NCBI GenBank assembly: GCA_026421245.1
Contig: JAPKDJ010000007.1
Location: 1 to 64,000 of the forward strand
DNA: 64,000 bases
Origin: Akkermansiaceae bacterium
GTDB taxonomy: Bacteria > Verrucomicrobiota > Verrucomicrobiia > Verrucomicrobiales > Akkermansiaceae
Direction of reading: 5' to 3'
Shown: piece after piece, positions 1-9,688 of the stretch
Numbering within the stretch: position 1 is the first letter of the stretch
Layout: every line of letters begins with the position of its first letter
Notes under the pieces: generated by a model
Seen by the model: only the letters and a program-made list of their open reading frames with translations
Databases searched by the model: none
Told to the model about the DNA's origin: nothing
Position numbers and translations under genes: made by a program

Positions 1-76
1 GCGTCCCGGTGTGACCACCGCCGCTCTGATCGGCGGTCGTTGTGCCGGCTCCTTCCTCAAAGTCCCACCAGCCAAT
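1..76. repeat. Direct repeat shared by the two tandem LamG genes
   Basis: Bases 1-76 match bases 1032-1107 with only two mismatches in the same orientation. The repeat covers the codons for the mature N-terminus of both LamG paralogues and ends where their signal peptides begin to diverge. The repeat continues past the left edge, so its true length is unknown. Confidence 0.85.
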
Positions 77-169
77 GAGGTCAGCATGAGCAAGCGATGC
101 CGATGATAGTAAGGCGGCGATGGCTAGCGTCGTGATCTGATTTGATCTCTTAATGGATAAAAATGACAT
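1..169 (-). CDS. LamG-type secreted protein, N-terminal part (runs off left edge)
   Basis: Reading the minus strand from an ATG at 169 gives 56 codons before the window ends. They encode a signal peptide (short basic start, Ala/Leu-rich core, AHA-D cleavage-like site) followed by LIGWWDFEEGAGTTTADQSG, the usual opening of a concanavalin A-like LamG/laminin-G fold. The mature start is almost identical to the protein at 364-1182, so this is a tandem paralogue. By analogy it is probably an exported carbohydrate-binding or surface protein with a PEP-CTERM tail, but the tail lies outside the window. It is too short and too near the edge for automatic ORF calling. The reading frame and signal peptide are seen directly; the function is inferred. 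Confidence 0.7.
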   Translation of the reverse strand, partial: MSFLSIKRSNQITTLAIAALLSSASLAHADLIGWWDFEEGAGTTTADQSGGGHTGT

Positions 170-363
170 TCCTAATATTGCGTAACCTCTAGTGGGGCTA
201 GCAAGAATTAATTGTGTAAAAGGGTGATAGATCTTCGTCTGGTCGACCACGGAAAAGCTGACGAGACGCCAACCTCTGGACAAAGTGAAAGACTCGGAAG
301 AAGGAAAATCCGAAGCGCCATCAATGCCACCCGAATAACAAGAGTTCGTGCAAAGGCTCTCCC

Positions 364-1182
364 CTAGCGGCGGCGGCTCAGGAACAGAGCTCCAAGGCCA
401 AGCATGCTAAAGAGGGAGGTTGACGGTTCTGGGACACCCGCCAGTGTCGCGATCGCATTTGCGTCGAGCACTTCATCGTAGATGCGGACGTCGTCGAGCC
501 AGCCATTCCATTCGCGCTGGGAATGGTCGTCGGAGATCGCCAAGTCTATCCCATTCACCGTGTCGGTATGGATGACTTCGTCGAGCGAGATACTGACAGT
601 CTCCAACACGCCATCGACGTAGAGCAGGGCATCAGTGACGTTGGGCGTGCCGTCGTCCTCCCATGTCATCGCGACGTGGTGCCACTCGTTATCGATCACC
701 ACCGTGCTGCCGACGATGTAGCCGCCATTGACCTCGACGCGGATATTGCCATCGATTGGGCCATTATTGTTTTGCGTGCGAAAATTCCACTTGTCTCCTG
801 CCTGGTTCTCTCCATAGCCGAAGATGCCCATGTTGCTAGCAAGTGGAGTCACTCCGGGCGCCGACTTAATCCAGGCGGCGAGCGTCCGAGAGTTGGTGCC
901 GCCGATTTCGTCCGCCTGATAACCGTTGATAAGGACATGGGCGAAATTGGTGCCATCGAAAGCGATTGAGGCGGTTGATCCCGAGCCCGCCGGGGAAAAC
1001 TCGGCGGTGCTCCATGTCGCGCCCGTTCCGAGCGTCCCGGTGTGACCACCGCCGCTCTGATCGGCGGTCGTTGTGCCGGCTCCTTCTTCAAAGTCCCACA
1101 AGCCAATAATCGCGGATTGGCTAGTTGTTGTCGAACAAAGCAGGGCAGTCGTAATGGAGGCAAAGGAGGCGGGACGAATCAT
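364..1182 (-). CDS. LamG-domain protein with PEP-CTERM sorting signal
   Basis: A 272-residue exported protein. Residues 1-24 form a signal peptide. About residues 25-240 form a single concanavalin A-like/LamG jellyroll: WDFEEGAG start, the HHVAMTWED strand, LYVDGVL, and the closing GWLDDVRIYDEVL motif. The C-terminus VPEPSTSLFSMLGLG plus a hydrophobic stretch and RRR is a canonical PEP-CTERM signal, which an exosortase is expected to recognise for surface sorting. No catalytic residues are evident, so a carbohydrate- or surface-binding role is most likely. It follows a paralogue at the left edge in the same orientation. No exosortase gene is in the window. Confidence 0.9.
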   Translation of the reverse strand: MIRPASFASITTALLCSTTTSQSAIIGLWDFEEGAGTTTADQSGGGHTGTLGTGATWSTAEFSPAGSGSTASIAFDGTNFAHVLINGYQADEIGGTNSRTLAAWIKSAPGVTPLASNMGIFGYGENQAGDKWNFRTQNNNGPIDGNIRVEVNGGYIVGSTVVIDNEWHHVAMTWEDDGTPNVTDALLYVDGVLETVSISLDEVIHTDTVNGIDLAISDDHSQREWNGWLDDVRIYDEVLDANAIATLAGVPEPSTSLFSMLGLGALFLSRRR

Positions 1183-1371
1183 TGAGTGGTTTGGTTGAAA
1201 ACGATTAGAAGTATTTTTTCGAAAAACCGGCTCCTAAGTCAAGGGAATTACCAAGAATCCTTAGAAGTGACGCAGAAAGTGTTTTTTTAACTTATTGCAG
1301 TAGACAATATCTGGGATTGTTAACTTATCAGGAAGCCCAGAAATCCTGATGAAATTGATTGCTCCCGTGGT

Positions 1372-2985
1372 TTACCCATTGGCTTTGCCGGGTTTGCTTT
1401 TACCGAAGACGGATTTGAGATCGGTGACTTTGGTGAGCACGAGCCGGCCGTGGCGTTCGCTGCTGTCGCCGGTCAAGGTGATCGGGGTGCCGACGTGGTA
1501 GGCGAGGTTGAAGCGGTGGAAGTCACCGAAGCCGACCTCGATCCTTACCGGAGGTTTGCCATCGGCATCGATGTAGAAGACTTTGGCCTCGTCGAGATTG
1601 TCCGACATTCGCAGGCGTCCCTGGACGGTGATCTTACCATTGCCGGTCTTCACCCAGCTGTCGAACGGGCGCTCCTGGTATTCTTCGAAGTGCCCGCCGT
1701 CGAGGCCCGGGAGGGGGGCCGAGGAGTTGGCGTAGGACGGGGAGTTGATGCCGAATTTCTCAAGCAGCGAGAGGTGCAGTCGGCCGAGTTCCTGGTTTTT
1801 GGAATATCTCAGGTAGCGGCCGGTTTTGAGCATCCCGCCGCCCTTCCCGGCGAGCACGACTGGAATGCGCTGGGCGGTGTGGTTGTCGCTGTGGCCCATG
1901 CCGGATCCGAAGAGCACGATGCTGTGATCGAGAAGCGAGCCGTTCTGGTCTTTGTAGGATTTTAGTTTGGTTAGTAGGTAGTCAAATTTTTCCATGTGCC
2001 ACAGGCTGATCTTGAGCAGGTCATCGATGTTCGAGCGACTGAAGTTGCGGAAGAAGTGCGATAGATAGTGGTGCTGTTTTTTGATACCGAGGAAATCAAA
2101 AATCATGCGGCTGTTGCTGTTGCCGAGCATGTAGCTGATGCAGCGCGTCGAGTCAGTCCAGAGGGCCATGGCCATGACATCGAGCATGGCTTCGACCTGC
2201 TCGTTGAGGTCGCCGGCGCTCTCGGGTCGTTTGAGGGTAGAGAAATCGACTCCTTCCGGGCCGCTGACCGGAGTCATGTTTTCCAGGCGCTGTTCGGTTT
2301 CGCGGATCACAGTGAAATACTCTTCGAGGGTTTCCTGATCTTCGCGTCCGGCTTTGCGTTGCAGGGATTTTGCGTCGTCGCGCACGCGGTCGAGCAGGCT
2401 GGAGATTTCCTCCCGCTGTTTCGGGTCGTGCATCGGGTTGCGGAACAGGCGGTCAAATACCAGTTGGGGATCGCTCTCACGCGGAATACGGTCGCCGTTC
2501 TTGTCGTAGGAGATGTAACTGCAATCGATCTGGTTGGTGAAGAGCCCTTCGGTGGTGAGTTCGAGCGAGCGGTGGGCCGTGTCTCCGCTAATCTTGTCCG
2601 CGATCAATTGATCGATCGAGGCTGACTTGCGGTTCTGGTGGTGGCCGGAAAGGAAGCGGCGAGTGGAGTTGCTGTGCGATGAGAAACCGAAGTCGCCCAT
2701 GTTGTCGAGAATGAGTAAGTCATCCTTGTGTTTTGCGAAGGGCGCCATCAGCGGCGACATCCGAAAATCGTTTTCCTGACCGCCTTCGATGTTCCAAGAC
2801 GGAGGGTGCACGCCGTTCGGTTTGAACAGGGTTACGAAACGGAGCGGAGGTTTGGAGTTGCCCGCGAGATCCACTGACGCTGCCTTGGCGCTGTTCTCCA
2901 TCAGGTTGAGAAAGGGCAGGGGGACGAGGGCGCCGGCCGCGCCGCGCAAGAATGTTCTGCGCTCGATGTTCCAGTTCTTACTCAT
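1372..2985 (-). CDS. DUF1552 family secreted protein
   Basis: A 537-residue protein of the DUF1552 family, common in Planctomycetes and Verrucomicrobia and of unknown activity. The start was set at 2985 because it opens a twin-arginine-like signal (RRTFLRGAAG, residues 9-18) and because a start at 3099 would add an unlikely 38-residue leader. Family features include the early LRFVTLFKPNGVHP segment and GSGMGHSDNHT in the second half, which resembles the alkaline-phosphatase-like fold of DUF1501 proteins. Its ATG overlaps the stop of the DUF1592 gene by 8 bases (ATGAGTAA), so the two are translationally coupled. The pair is probably exported together for degradation or electron transfer outside the inner membrane. 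Confidence 0.88.
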   Translation of the reverse strand: MSKNWNIERRTFLRGAAGALVPLPFLNLMENSAKAASVDLAGNSKPPLRFVTLFKPNGVHPPSWNIEGGQENDFRMSPLMAPFAKHKDDLLILDNMGDFGFSSHSNSTRRFLSGHHQNRKSASIDQLIADKISGDTAHRSLELTTEGLFTNQIDCSYISYDKNGDRIPRESDPQLVFDRLFRNPMHDPKQREEISSLLDRVRDDAKSLQRKAGREDQETLEEYFTVIRETEQRLENMTPVSGPEGVDFSTLKRPESAGDLNEQVEAMLDVMAMALWTDSTRCISYMLGNSNSRMIFDFLGIKKQHHYLSHFFRNFSRSNIDDLLKISLWHMEKFDYLLTKLKSYKDQNGSLLDHSIVLFGSGMGHSDNHTAQRIPVVLAGKGGGMLKTGRYLRYSKNQELGRLHLSLLEKFGINSPSYANSSAPLPGLDGGHFEEYQERPFDSWVKTGNGKITVQGRLRMSDNLDEAKVFYIDADGKPPVRIEVGFGDFHRFNLAYHVGTPITLTGDSSERHGRLVLTKVTDLKSVFGKSKPGKANG

Positions 2986-4924
2986 GGCTAATGTTTGCAG
3001 TCTCGATAATGGTTTCGCGAAATGGAAGGCTATTAGCCACTTGTTGGAAGAGGCTCTTCCACGTGCCGTCGTTTTTACACAGGTTCTGGGTGATCGCATC
3101 TACGACCGGTTGGTCGCTGCGTTCCAGTTTTCGGCAAAGTGCGTAGGCGAGGGTTCGCTCAACGATGTTGCGCACGATCGGTTCGCGTTTTTGGGTGAGA
3201 AGGATCTCCTTTAGCCCGGCAAAAGTCTCAAAAGTCTCGCCACTCGGGAGTTTCCCGGAGGTGTCGATGGGCTTGCCTGGTTCGTTTGCTTTTTTCTTGG
3301 GGCGATCGCTGGCGAGCAGGAACTGACCATTCTTATCATACCCTTCTAGGGCAAAGCCCAGCGGGTCGATTTTCTCGTGGCAACGAGCACAAGTGACGTT
3401 GCTCCGGTGCATTTCGAAACGTTCCCTAAAGGTGAGATTCTTGCCGCGCGGGCTGCCCTTGATGGGTGGGGTGTCGGCCGGCGGCTCGCCGATTGGCACG
3501 CCCAGGATGCGGCGCAAGATCCAGGTGCCGCGTTGGATGGGCCCCTGGTTCATGGTCAGAATGCCGGGCATCGTGAGGAGGCCTCCACGACCTTCGGCAT
3601 GCACGAGTTCAAACTTTTGATGGGGTGTTCTTTGCCGCTCGATGCCTTTCGGAGTCGCGTGACGTTTCATCCGTTGGCGATCCTTACCATAGAAACCGGA
3701 GGTTCCTTGGTTGACGAAAGTGATTTTCGAATCGATCAATTCCACGATCGGACGGTTTTCGGTGAAGAGATAATTGAGGAAATCGATTAGCTGAGTTTTG
3801 AGAGCATGATGGCGGATTGGGTCTTTTGCGAGGAGTCCATCGAGGCTGTCGATCTCGAGCCACTGGGTGCCGAAGCTTTGGGCAAGGTTGCGGGCTTTGG
3901 GGGAGGACAACATCCGTGCCACCTGCCCGTCCAGAACTTGCTCGTCTCTCAGCGAACCGTTGGTTGCCAGGCGGGTCAGTTCTTCGTCGGGGCGATCTTC
4001 CCACAAGAAATACGACAGGCGTTCGGCGAGTTCGAAATGGTCGACGGTTTGCTGCTTGCCAGGCTCACCTTCCATCAGGAGGCCTCGATAGAAAAACGCG
4101 GGCGACATCAGCACGGTTTTGAGTTCGAATTTGGTGGCGGCCACGAGGACGTCGCCACGCTTGCCTGAAATGGCGGCGAGTATTTTTGCGAGTTGTTCCT
4201 CCGGAGCCGGCCGACGCAGCGCGCGCGGCACGAACCTCCGGATCAGTCTCTCGGCTTGGTCGTGGGAAAGATCAACCGGCTGCCAGTCATTGGGTAGTTG
4301 GGTGCCAATGAACTCACCGAGCTGGGCGCGGCCTTTTTTCGAGAAGAGTTTTTCCAAAGCGGCGTTACTCAAATGGAGATACTGGTCCCAGATCACGGGG
4401 GAGAGTCGCGCGCGGTGGGTGTCGTTGATGAACCCGCTGGCCCCGGGTGGGTCGGTGGGGAGGAGTTTCAAAACAAGTGATTGATCACTAATGACGGTCT
4501 GTTCGGCCTCGGCAACCGCGACCTCGAGATCGAAACCAAAGAGCGAACGCAGGGTGTTACGATACTCCGGGCCGGAGAGGCGGCGGGGTTCGAAGACGGA
4601 GGGTTTCGCTTCGATGCTGGTTTGCGAGCGTTTTTGATACCAGTCGATGATTGTCTTCTTTTCAGCATCGCTCAGCTGCGGCTCATCGTCGGGTGGCATT
4701 TCTTTGGCTTCTAGCACCTCGACGACGGTTTTCCACAACTCGAACTGGGCGTCGGCGTCCTGCTCGGTGAGGATCTTGGAAAAATCGACTTTTCCCTTCA
4801 GTTTTTCTCCGCCGTGGCATTTCACACAGGAGCGTTCCAGGATCGGTCGGACTTCGTCCTCGAAGGCCGTCGACGAGGCCGAAAGTGTGGCCGTGAAAAC
4901 GAGTGAATAGAGAAAAGGTCGCAT
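2978..4924 (-). CDS. DUF1592 multidomain protein with c-type haem motif
   Basis: A 648-residue exported protein. The start at 4924 gives a good signal peptide (MRPFLYSLVFTATLSASSTA); the longer frame back to 5017 adds 31 unlikely residues. CVKCHGG (Cys33, Cys36, His37) is a planctomycete-type cytochrome c haem-binding site. It is followed by the DUF1587, DUF1595, DUF1592, DUF1588 (TCARCHEKIDPLGFALEGYD) and C-terminal DUF1585 blocks in the family order. Genes of this type sit beside DUF1552 in Planctomycetes and Verrucomicrobia and are suspected to take part in polysaccharide breakdown or respiration, without biochemical proof. It is first in a two-gene operon divergent from the DUF1549/DUF1553 operon. 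Confidence 0.9.
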   Translation of the reverse strand: MRPFLYSLVFTATLSASSTAFEDEVRPILERSCVKCHGGEKLKGKVDFSKILTEQDADAQFELWKTVVEVLEAKEMPPDDEPQLSDAEKKTIIDWYQKRSQTSIEAKPSVFEPRRLSGPEYRNTLRSLFGFDLEVAVAEAEQTVISDQSLVLKLLPTDPPGASGFINDTHRARLSPVIWDQYLHLSNAALEKLFSKKGRAQLGEFIGTQLPNDWQPVDLSHDQAERLIRRFVPRALRRPAPEEQLAKILAAISGKRGDVLVAATKFELKTVLMSPAFFYRGLLMEGEPGKQQTVDHFELAERLSYFLWEDRPDEELTRLATNGSLRDEQVLDGQVARMLSSPKARNLAQSFGTQWLEIDSLDGLLAKDPIRHHALKTQLIDFLNYLFTENRPIVELIDSKITFVNQGTSGFYGKDRQRMKRHATPKGIERQRTPHQKFELVHAEGRGGLLTMPGILTMNQGPIQRGTWILRRILGVPIGEPPADTPPIKGSPRGKNLTFRERFEMHRSNVTCARCHEKIDPLGFALEGYDKNGQFLLASDRPKKKANEPGKPIDTSGKLPSGETFETFAGLKEILLTQKREPIVRNIVERTLAYALCRKLERSDQPVVDAITQNLCKNDGTWKSLFQQVANSLPFRETIIETANISHE

Positions 4925-5093
4925 GAGGCAAACAGATGAAAGCAAATCCAGGTAAACTAAGGAAGTTAATGATTGTAGCTGCTTTCCCTCTCGATTGTTT
5001 TCGTTGAAGGCATCCATTTGGAAGAATTAGGGTTAGGGTTGCGTTTCTTTCGGTTAAGCTAGGCCATCAATACGTGGAGGCTCCTATCCTAAA
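4925..5093. promoter_or_regulatory. Divergent intergenic region between two haem-protein operons
   Basis: These 169 bases separate two operons transcribed away from each other and must carry both promoters. I see no convincing -35/-10 pair or operator. A short run at about 5027-5041 contains two TTAGGG units, probably by chance. Confidence 0.4.
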
Positions 5094-7835
5094 ATGAAAC
5101 GACGACACTATCTACTCCTGACCACATCGCTGAATCTTGGCGGGGTGGCTCTTGCTGTTGAGGAAGTGGGGTTTGAGACCGACATTCGGCCCATCTTCGA
5201 AGCTCATTGCACGAAGTGTCACGGCGAGGAGAAGCAGAAGAGTGAACTGCGTCTCGATTCGCCGGCCGCGATCCGGAAAGGTGGGAATTCGGGTGAGCCG
5301 CTCTTTGTTGTCGGAAAACGCGACGAGAGTTATCTCTATAAACTTGTGAGCCGTCACGATCCTGACGAAGCCATGCCGCCGAAGGAGAAGGAGGCACTTT
5401 CGAAAGAAGAGGTCGCGCGCATCGGCCGGTGGATCGAACAGGGGGCAAAGATGCCGGGTGACGGGGAGGTGGTGGCTCTCACTACCGATCACTGGTCCTT
5501 TCAACCGGTGGCGAAAAAGCATCGCCACACCGATGTGGATGCCTTTCTTGATGAAGCGCTTGCGGGCAAGGACCTGAAGGGATCTGATCGCGCCGATCGT
5601 CGTAATCTCATCCGGCGACTCTATCTCGTGATGCTGGGGCTCCCGCCGTCGCCGGAGGAGGTAGCCCATTTCGTGAACGACGATTCGCCGCAGGCTTGGG
5701 GGAACTTGGTGGACCGCGTTTTGGCCAGTCCACATTATGGCGAGCGAATGGCGCGACACTGGCTTGACATCACACGTTTTGCGGAGAGCAACGGGTTTGA
5801 GACCAACAGGGAACGTCCGAGCGCGTGGCGTTTTCGTGATTATGTGATCGAGTCCTTTAATGCTGACAAGCCCTACGATCAGTTCGTGAAAGAGCATCTG
5901 GCGGGGGATTCCATGGGGGCTGATCTTGGGACCGGGTTTCTGGTGGCCGGGCCCTATGATATCGTAAAGAGTCCGGATCCGAATCTCACTTTGACGCAGA
6001 GGCAAGATGAACTGGCTGATATGATCAATACTACCGGCACAGCGTTTCTTGGTCTGACGATTGGCTGCGCGCGGTGTCACAATCACAAGTTCGACCCGGT
6101 CACGCAGCGGGACTATTATTCGATGCAGGCGATCTTCGCTGGAGTGAGGTTTGGCGAGCGGGCTGTGCAGAGGAAGGTCAATGAGGCTGGCAAGAAAGAG
6201 CTGGAATCTTTGCGGGTTTCTCTGGCTTCGGTAGAAAGAGAGCTGAATCAATTGCGAGCTCTCGCGGCGAAGAACGAGGGAGCTCCTTCCGCACGTCGCC
6301 CGGCCGTGAACGCCAGATTGAACAGTGAGACTTTCACTGCGAGGTCGGCGAAGTTTGTCCGTTTTACAATCAAGCACACCAATAGCTCCGAGCCCTGTTT
6401 GGACGAATTGTCTGTTTTTGCCCCCAACGGAGAAAATGTCGCGCTCGCAAAAGTCGGAGCGGTGGCGACCTCTTCGGGAAACCTTCTGGGCTATCCCATG
6501 CACCAACTGGCTCACATCAACGACGGAAAGTCGGGGAACATGTGGAGCTGGATTTCGAATCAGAGTGGAAAGGGCTGGGTTCAGATCGAATTTTTGAAGG
6601 CTTCCCAGGTGGAGCGCATCGAGTGGTCGCGTGACCGGGAGGGGCGCTTTACGGACCGACTCGCGGTCGAATACGTGATCGAACTATCTGACGATGGCCA
6701 GTCATGGGCTCTCGCAGCAAGTTCCGATGATCGTGAACCTTTCGGTGGAGAAGCCGATCCAGATTCCTTTCTTGCGAAGCTTTCCGAGCCGGAGGTGAAT
6801 CGGGCTCGCGCCTTGATCGCGCAGGGTGGCTTGGCCCGATCGCGTATGGTTGAGTTGGAGACTGGGGTCAAGGCGTGGGTGGCGAACTTCTCCCAGCCCG
6901 GTGCGACTCATCGTCTCTACCGTGGGGAGCCGATGGCGAAACGCGAAGAGGTCCCGCCCGATGCCCTCGAGGTGATTGGTTCACTTGGGCTGGCCATGGA
7001 CGCGCCCGAACGGGAGCGACGTCTGGCGCTTGCGGAGTGGATCGCGAGTGCGGACAATCCGCTCACCGCCCGGGTGGCAGTGAACCGCCTCTGGCAGTTC
7101 GTGTTTGGGACCGGAATCGTGGATACGCCAAGCGATCTTGGGACAAACGGAACGCCTCCGACTCATCCTGAACTGTTGGACTGGCTTGCCTCCGATTTTG
7201 TGACGCATCGGTGGTCGATGAAGCACACCCTGCGGCTGCTTCTGAGCTCGGAGGCATTTCAACGTTCGAGCCAACCCAATTCAGTGGCGGCCCGGGTTGA
7301 CTCCAACAGTCGGTATCTGTGGAGGTTTCCCCCGCGCCGTCTCGAGGCGGAGGCGATTCGCGACGGAATGCTCTCGGTGGCCGGAACGCTTGACCTGAAG
7401 ATGGGCGGGCCGGGCTTCCATCTCTTCGATGTCGACCGGGAGAACGTCGTGCACTATCACGCCAAGGAGGAGACGGGTCCGGCGGAGTGGCGGCGCATGG
7501 TTTATCTCTTCAAGATCCGGCAGGAGCAGGATGCAGTGTTCGGGGCCTTTGACTGTCCGGATGGGAATCAGGTCATCCCGAGTCGCAATCGCTCCACGAC
7601 GCCCTTGCAGGCTTTGAATCTTTTCAATAGCCGCTTTACGATGCAGCAGGCCGAGAAACTGGCGGAACGTCTCGGGGATACGGAAGATCGGGTGGCACGC
7701 GTCTACGAGTTGCTCTACGGCCGGCCGGCCACCGCCGAAGATCTTGTGGACGCAAAGAGTTTCATCGAGAGGCACGGCTTCGTTGCCTTCTGCCGTGCGA
7801 TGCTGAACACCAATGAATTCTTGTTCGTATTTTAA
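5094..7835 (+). CDS. PSD1-type protein (c-type haem, DUF1549, F5/8-like, DUF1553)
   Basis: A 913-residue exported protein. A signal peptide is followed by a planctomycete cytochrome c domain with CTKCH (Cys39, Cys42, His43). The DUF1549 block spans roughly residues 145-345 and includes a second CARCHNHKFDP haem-like site near residue 324. About residues 410-555 form a discoidin/F5-8 type C-like carbohydrate-binding module (FVRFTIKHTN, NDGKSGNMWSWIS, GWVQIEFLKASQVERIEWSRD). DUF1553 follows from about 630 to the end (LAEWIASADNPLTARVAVNR; RSTTPLQALNLFN). The stop TAA is directly followed by the ATG of the DUF1501 gene, so the two form one operon. A role in oxidative or hydrolytic glycan breakdown is suspected for the family but unproven. 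Confidence 0.92.
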   Translation: MKRRHYLLLTTSLNLGGVALAVEEVGFETDIRPIFEAHCTKCHGEEKQKSELRLDSPAAIRKGGNSGEPLFVVGKRDESYLYKLVSRHDPDEAMPPKEKEALSKEEVARIGRWIEQGAKMPGDGEVVALTTDHWSFQPVAKKHRHTDVDAFLDEALAGKDLKGSDRADRRNLIRRLYLVMLGLPPSPEEVAHFVNDDSPQAWGNLVDRVLASPHYGERMARHWLDITRFAESNGFETNRERPSAWRFRDYVIESFNADKPYDQFVKEHLAGDSMGADLGTGFLVAGPYDIVKSPDPNLTLTQRQDELADMINTTGTAFLGLTIGCARCHNHKFDPVTQRDYYSMQAIFAGVRFGERAVQRKVNEAGKKELESLRVSLASVERELNQLRALAAKNEGAPSARRPAVNARLNSETFTARSAKFVRFTIKHTNSSEPCLDELSVFAPNGENVALAKVGAVATSSGNLLGYPMHQLAHINDGKSGNMWSWISNQSGKGWVQIEFLKASQVERIEWSRDREGRFTDRLAVEYVIELSDDGQSWALAASSDDREPFGGEADPDSFLAKLSEPEVNRARALIAQGGLARSRMVELETGVKAWVANFSQPGATHRLYRGEPMAKREEVPPDALEVIGSLGLAMDAPERERRLALAEWIASADNPLTARVAVNRLWQFVFGTGIVDTPSDLGTNGTPPTHPELLDWLASDFVTHRWSMKHTLRLLLSSEAFQRSSQPNSVAARVDSNSRYLWRFPPRRLEAEAIRDGMLSVAGTLDLKMGGPGFHLFDVDRENVVHYHAKEETGPAEWRRMVYLFKIRQEQDAVFGAFDCPDGNQVIPSRNRSTTPLQALNLFNSRFTMQQAEKLAERLGDTEDRVARVYELLYGRPATAEDLVDAKSFIERHGFVAFCRAMLNTNEFLFVF

Positions 7836-9344
7836 ATGATCGATACTCGTCATCTTTTCGACCGCCGAAACTTTCTCTCGCACTCTGTGAATGGCTTGGG
7901 TGGGGTGGCCTTGGCATCCCTGCTGAGTCGTGAGGGGCTCCTTGGGGACCAGCTTCTCCGTGAAAGTGCGCCGGGGAAGCATCCCATCCGCCCCGGGATT
8001 GCGGCCGCCAATCCCCATGCGCCGCGTCTTCCTCACTCGGAGGCGAAGGCCAAGCAGGTTTTGATGATCTTCTGTTCCGGAGCGATCAGTCAGGTCGATA
8101 CGTGGGACTACAAGCCGGAGCTCATTAAACGGCATGGTCAGCCCATGCCTGGCGGCGACAAACTCATCACTTTTCAAGGAGGGCAGGGGAACCTGATGAA
8201 GAGCCCGTGGGAGTTCAGACCACGCGGGCAAAGTGGCAAGATGGTATCGGATTTGTTACCGCGGCTGGGTGATTTAGCGGACGAGATGTGCTTCCTCCAT
8301 GGAATGACCGGTAAGACCAACACGCATGGACCGGGCGAGAATTTCATGTGTACCGGATTCACGCTGGATGGCTTTCCGAGTGCCGGAGCTTGGACGACCT
8401 ATGCGCTGGGTAGCGAGGCAGAAGACCTGCCAGCCTATGTGGCAATTCCTGATGTGCGCGGGACTCCCCAATCGAGTGTGAATTGCTGGGGGCCGGGTTT
8501 CCTGCCGGCGGCCTTTCAAGGTACCAGCTTCAATGCCGCCAAGGCTGTTCGCAATTTGGAGATTCCAAATGGGATCACCGGTGCCACCGATGCGGCGACT
8601 CGGGCCTTCCTTCAACGCCAAAACCATCGCCACCTCCAGAACCATGCCGATGATTCTCAGCTGGCGGCCCGCATTGCGAGCTACGAACTGGCGGCCCGCA
8701 TGCAGCTTAGCATTCCCGAGATCACCGATTTAGCCAAGGAGCCCGACTACATCATGCGGGATTACGGTGCGGGCGACTCCGGCAACAAGATATTGGATCT
8801 CCGAGCTGCGTATGGGCGAAACTGCATTCTGGCGCGACGTCTCATCGAGCGTGGTGTGCGTTTTGTGCAGCTGTTCAATGGAGCCTACCAGACCGGCGGT
8901 GAGGGAGTGAGCAACTGGGACGGCCATAAGAAGCTCAAAGAGCAATACGATATTCACGGGCCGGTTCTTGATCAGCCCACCGCGGCCCTTTTGAAGGATC
9001 TTAAAGTGCGGGGTTTGTTGGAAGATACTCTAGTGGTCTTTTGTTCCGAGTTCGGCCGCATGCCGACCTTTCAGAAGGGGGCGAGCGGGCGTGATCACAA
9101 TCCCAGCGGCTTTACGACCTGGCTGGCGGGGGCCGGCGTGAAGGCTCCCTTCTCCTATGGTGCGACGGATGAATTCAGCTACAAGGCGGTGGAGGGGGTG
9201 ACGACGGTCTATGATTTTTATGCCACGATTCTGCACATCCTCGGCCTCGATCACGAACGACTGAGTTTCTATCACAATGGCATCGAGCGCCGCCTCACCG
9301 ACGTGCACGGAAAGGTGATCCGTGAGATCCTGGCCTCCACCTGA
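7836..9344 (+). CDS. DUF1501 family secreted protein
   Basis: A 502-residue protein of the DUF1501 family, which has an alkaline phosphatase/sulfatase-like fold. The N-terminus carries a twin-arginine-like motif ([14 protein letters not shown], residues 10-23). Typical motifs are [40 protein letters not shown] and [11 protein letters not shown] followed by GRDHNP. Its start abuts the stop of the PSD1 gene (TAAATG) with no gap, so co-translation is likely. PSD1-DUF1501 pairs are a hallmark of planctomycete and verrucomicrobial genomes. The catalytic role is unknown. No terminator is obvious downstream; a broken gene on the other strand begins at 9371. Confidence 0.9.
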   Translation: MIDTRHLFDRRNFLSHSVNGLGGVALASLLSREGLLGDQLLRESAPGKHPIRPGIAAANPHAPRLPHSEAKAKQVLMIFCSGAISQVDTWDYKPELIKRHGQPMPGGDKLITFQGGQGNLMKSPWEFRPRGQSGKMVSDLLPRLGDLADEMCFLHGMTGKTNTHGPGENFMCTGFTLDGFPSAGAWTTYALGSEAEDLPAYVAIPDVRGTPQSSVNCWGPGFLPAAFQGTSFNAAKAVRNLEIPNGITGATDAATRAFLQRQNHRHLQNHADDSQLAARIASYELAARMQLSIPEITDLAKEPDYIMRDYGAGDSGNKILDLRAAYGRNCILARRLIERGVRFVQLFNGAYQTGGEGVSNWDGHKKLKEQYDIHGPVLDQPTAALLKDLKVRGLLEDTLVVFCSEFGRMPTFQKGASGRDHNPSGFTTWLAGAGVKAPFSYGATDEFSYKAVEGVTTVYDFYATILHILGLDHERLSFYHNGIERRLTDVHGKVIREILAST

Positions 9345-9370
9345 CTCTTCCTCACCGTTCGGTGTCTGAT

Positions 9371-9688
9371 TCAACGCCGGGAGCGCAGAGCATTCCGCAT
9401 TTGTTCGAGTTCATCCATCAGCTCGCGGAGGAGGCGCAGGCCGGTCACATTGACCTCGGAGGTTTCACGGAGGTGCTCGATTTGGGGTAAAGTGCGCAGG
9501 GCTTCGTCATCCAGAAGAGGGGGGCCGGAGTCGGCGGATGAAACCCAGACAAGGCCCTGTTCCTTTTAAGGCAGGGTGGTTTCGGTGTTCACGCCGGCGA
9601 GGCGGGCGACTATCTCGAGCGAGTAGGGAGGGGGGCTCCGCTGCCAATGCCAGGTCTCCCCGTCCGGGCACCCGAATGCGGCGGACAT
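9371..9688 (-). pseudogene. MerR/CbpM-like regulator broken by one stop codon
   Basis: Reading the minus strand from an ATG at 9688 to a TGA at 9371 gives 106 codons in one frame with a single internal TAA at codon 41 (9566-9568). The N-terminal part has a MerR-type helix-turn-helix (YSLEIVARLAGVNTETTLP, then stop, then KEQGLV, where family members carry a Tyr). The C-terminal half (LPQIEHLRETSEVNVTGLRL, then a helix ending in RNALRSRR) resembles CbpM chaperone-modulator proteins. CbpM normally follows a DnaJ/CbpA gene; bases 9690-9870 may hold eroded remains of one but I cannot read them with confidence. The rest of 9345-9875 holds no intact gene. A recent nonsense mutation or a sequencing error would both fit. 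Confidence 0.6.

Noticed and set aside
5027-5041. TTAGGGTTAGGG telomere-like repeat
   Set aside because: Only two units inside a bacterial intergenic region; likely chance.
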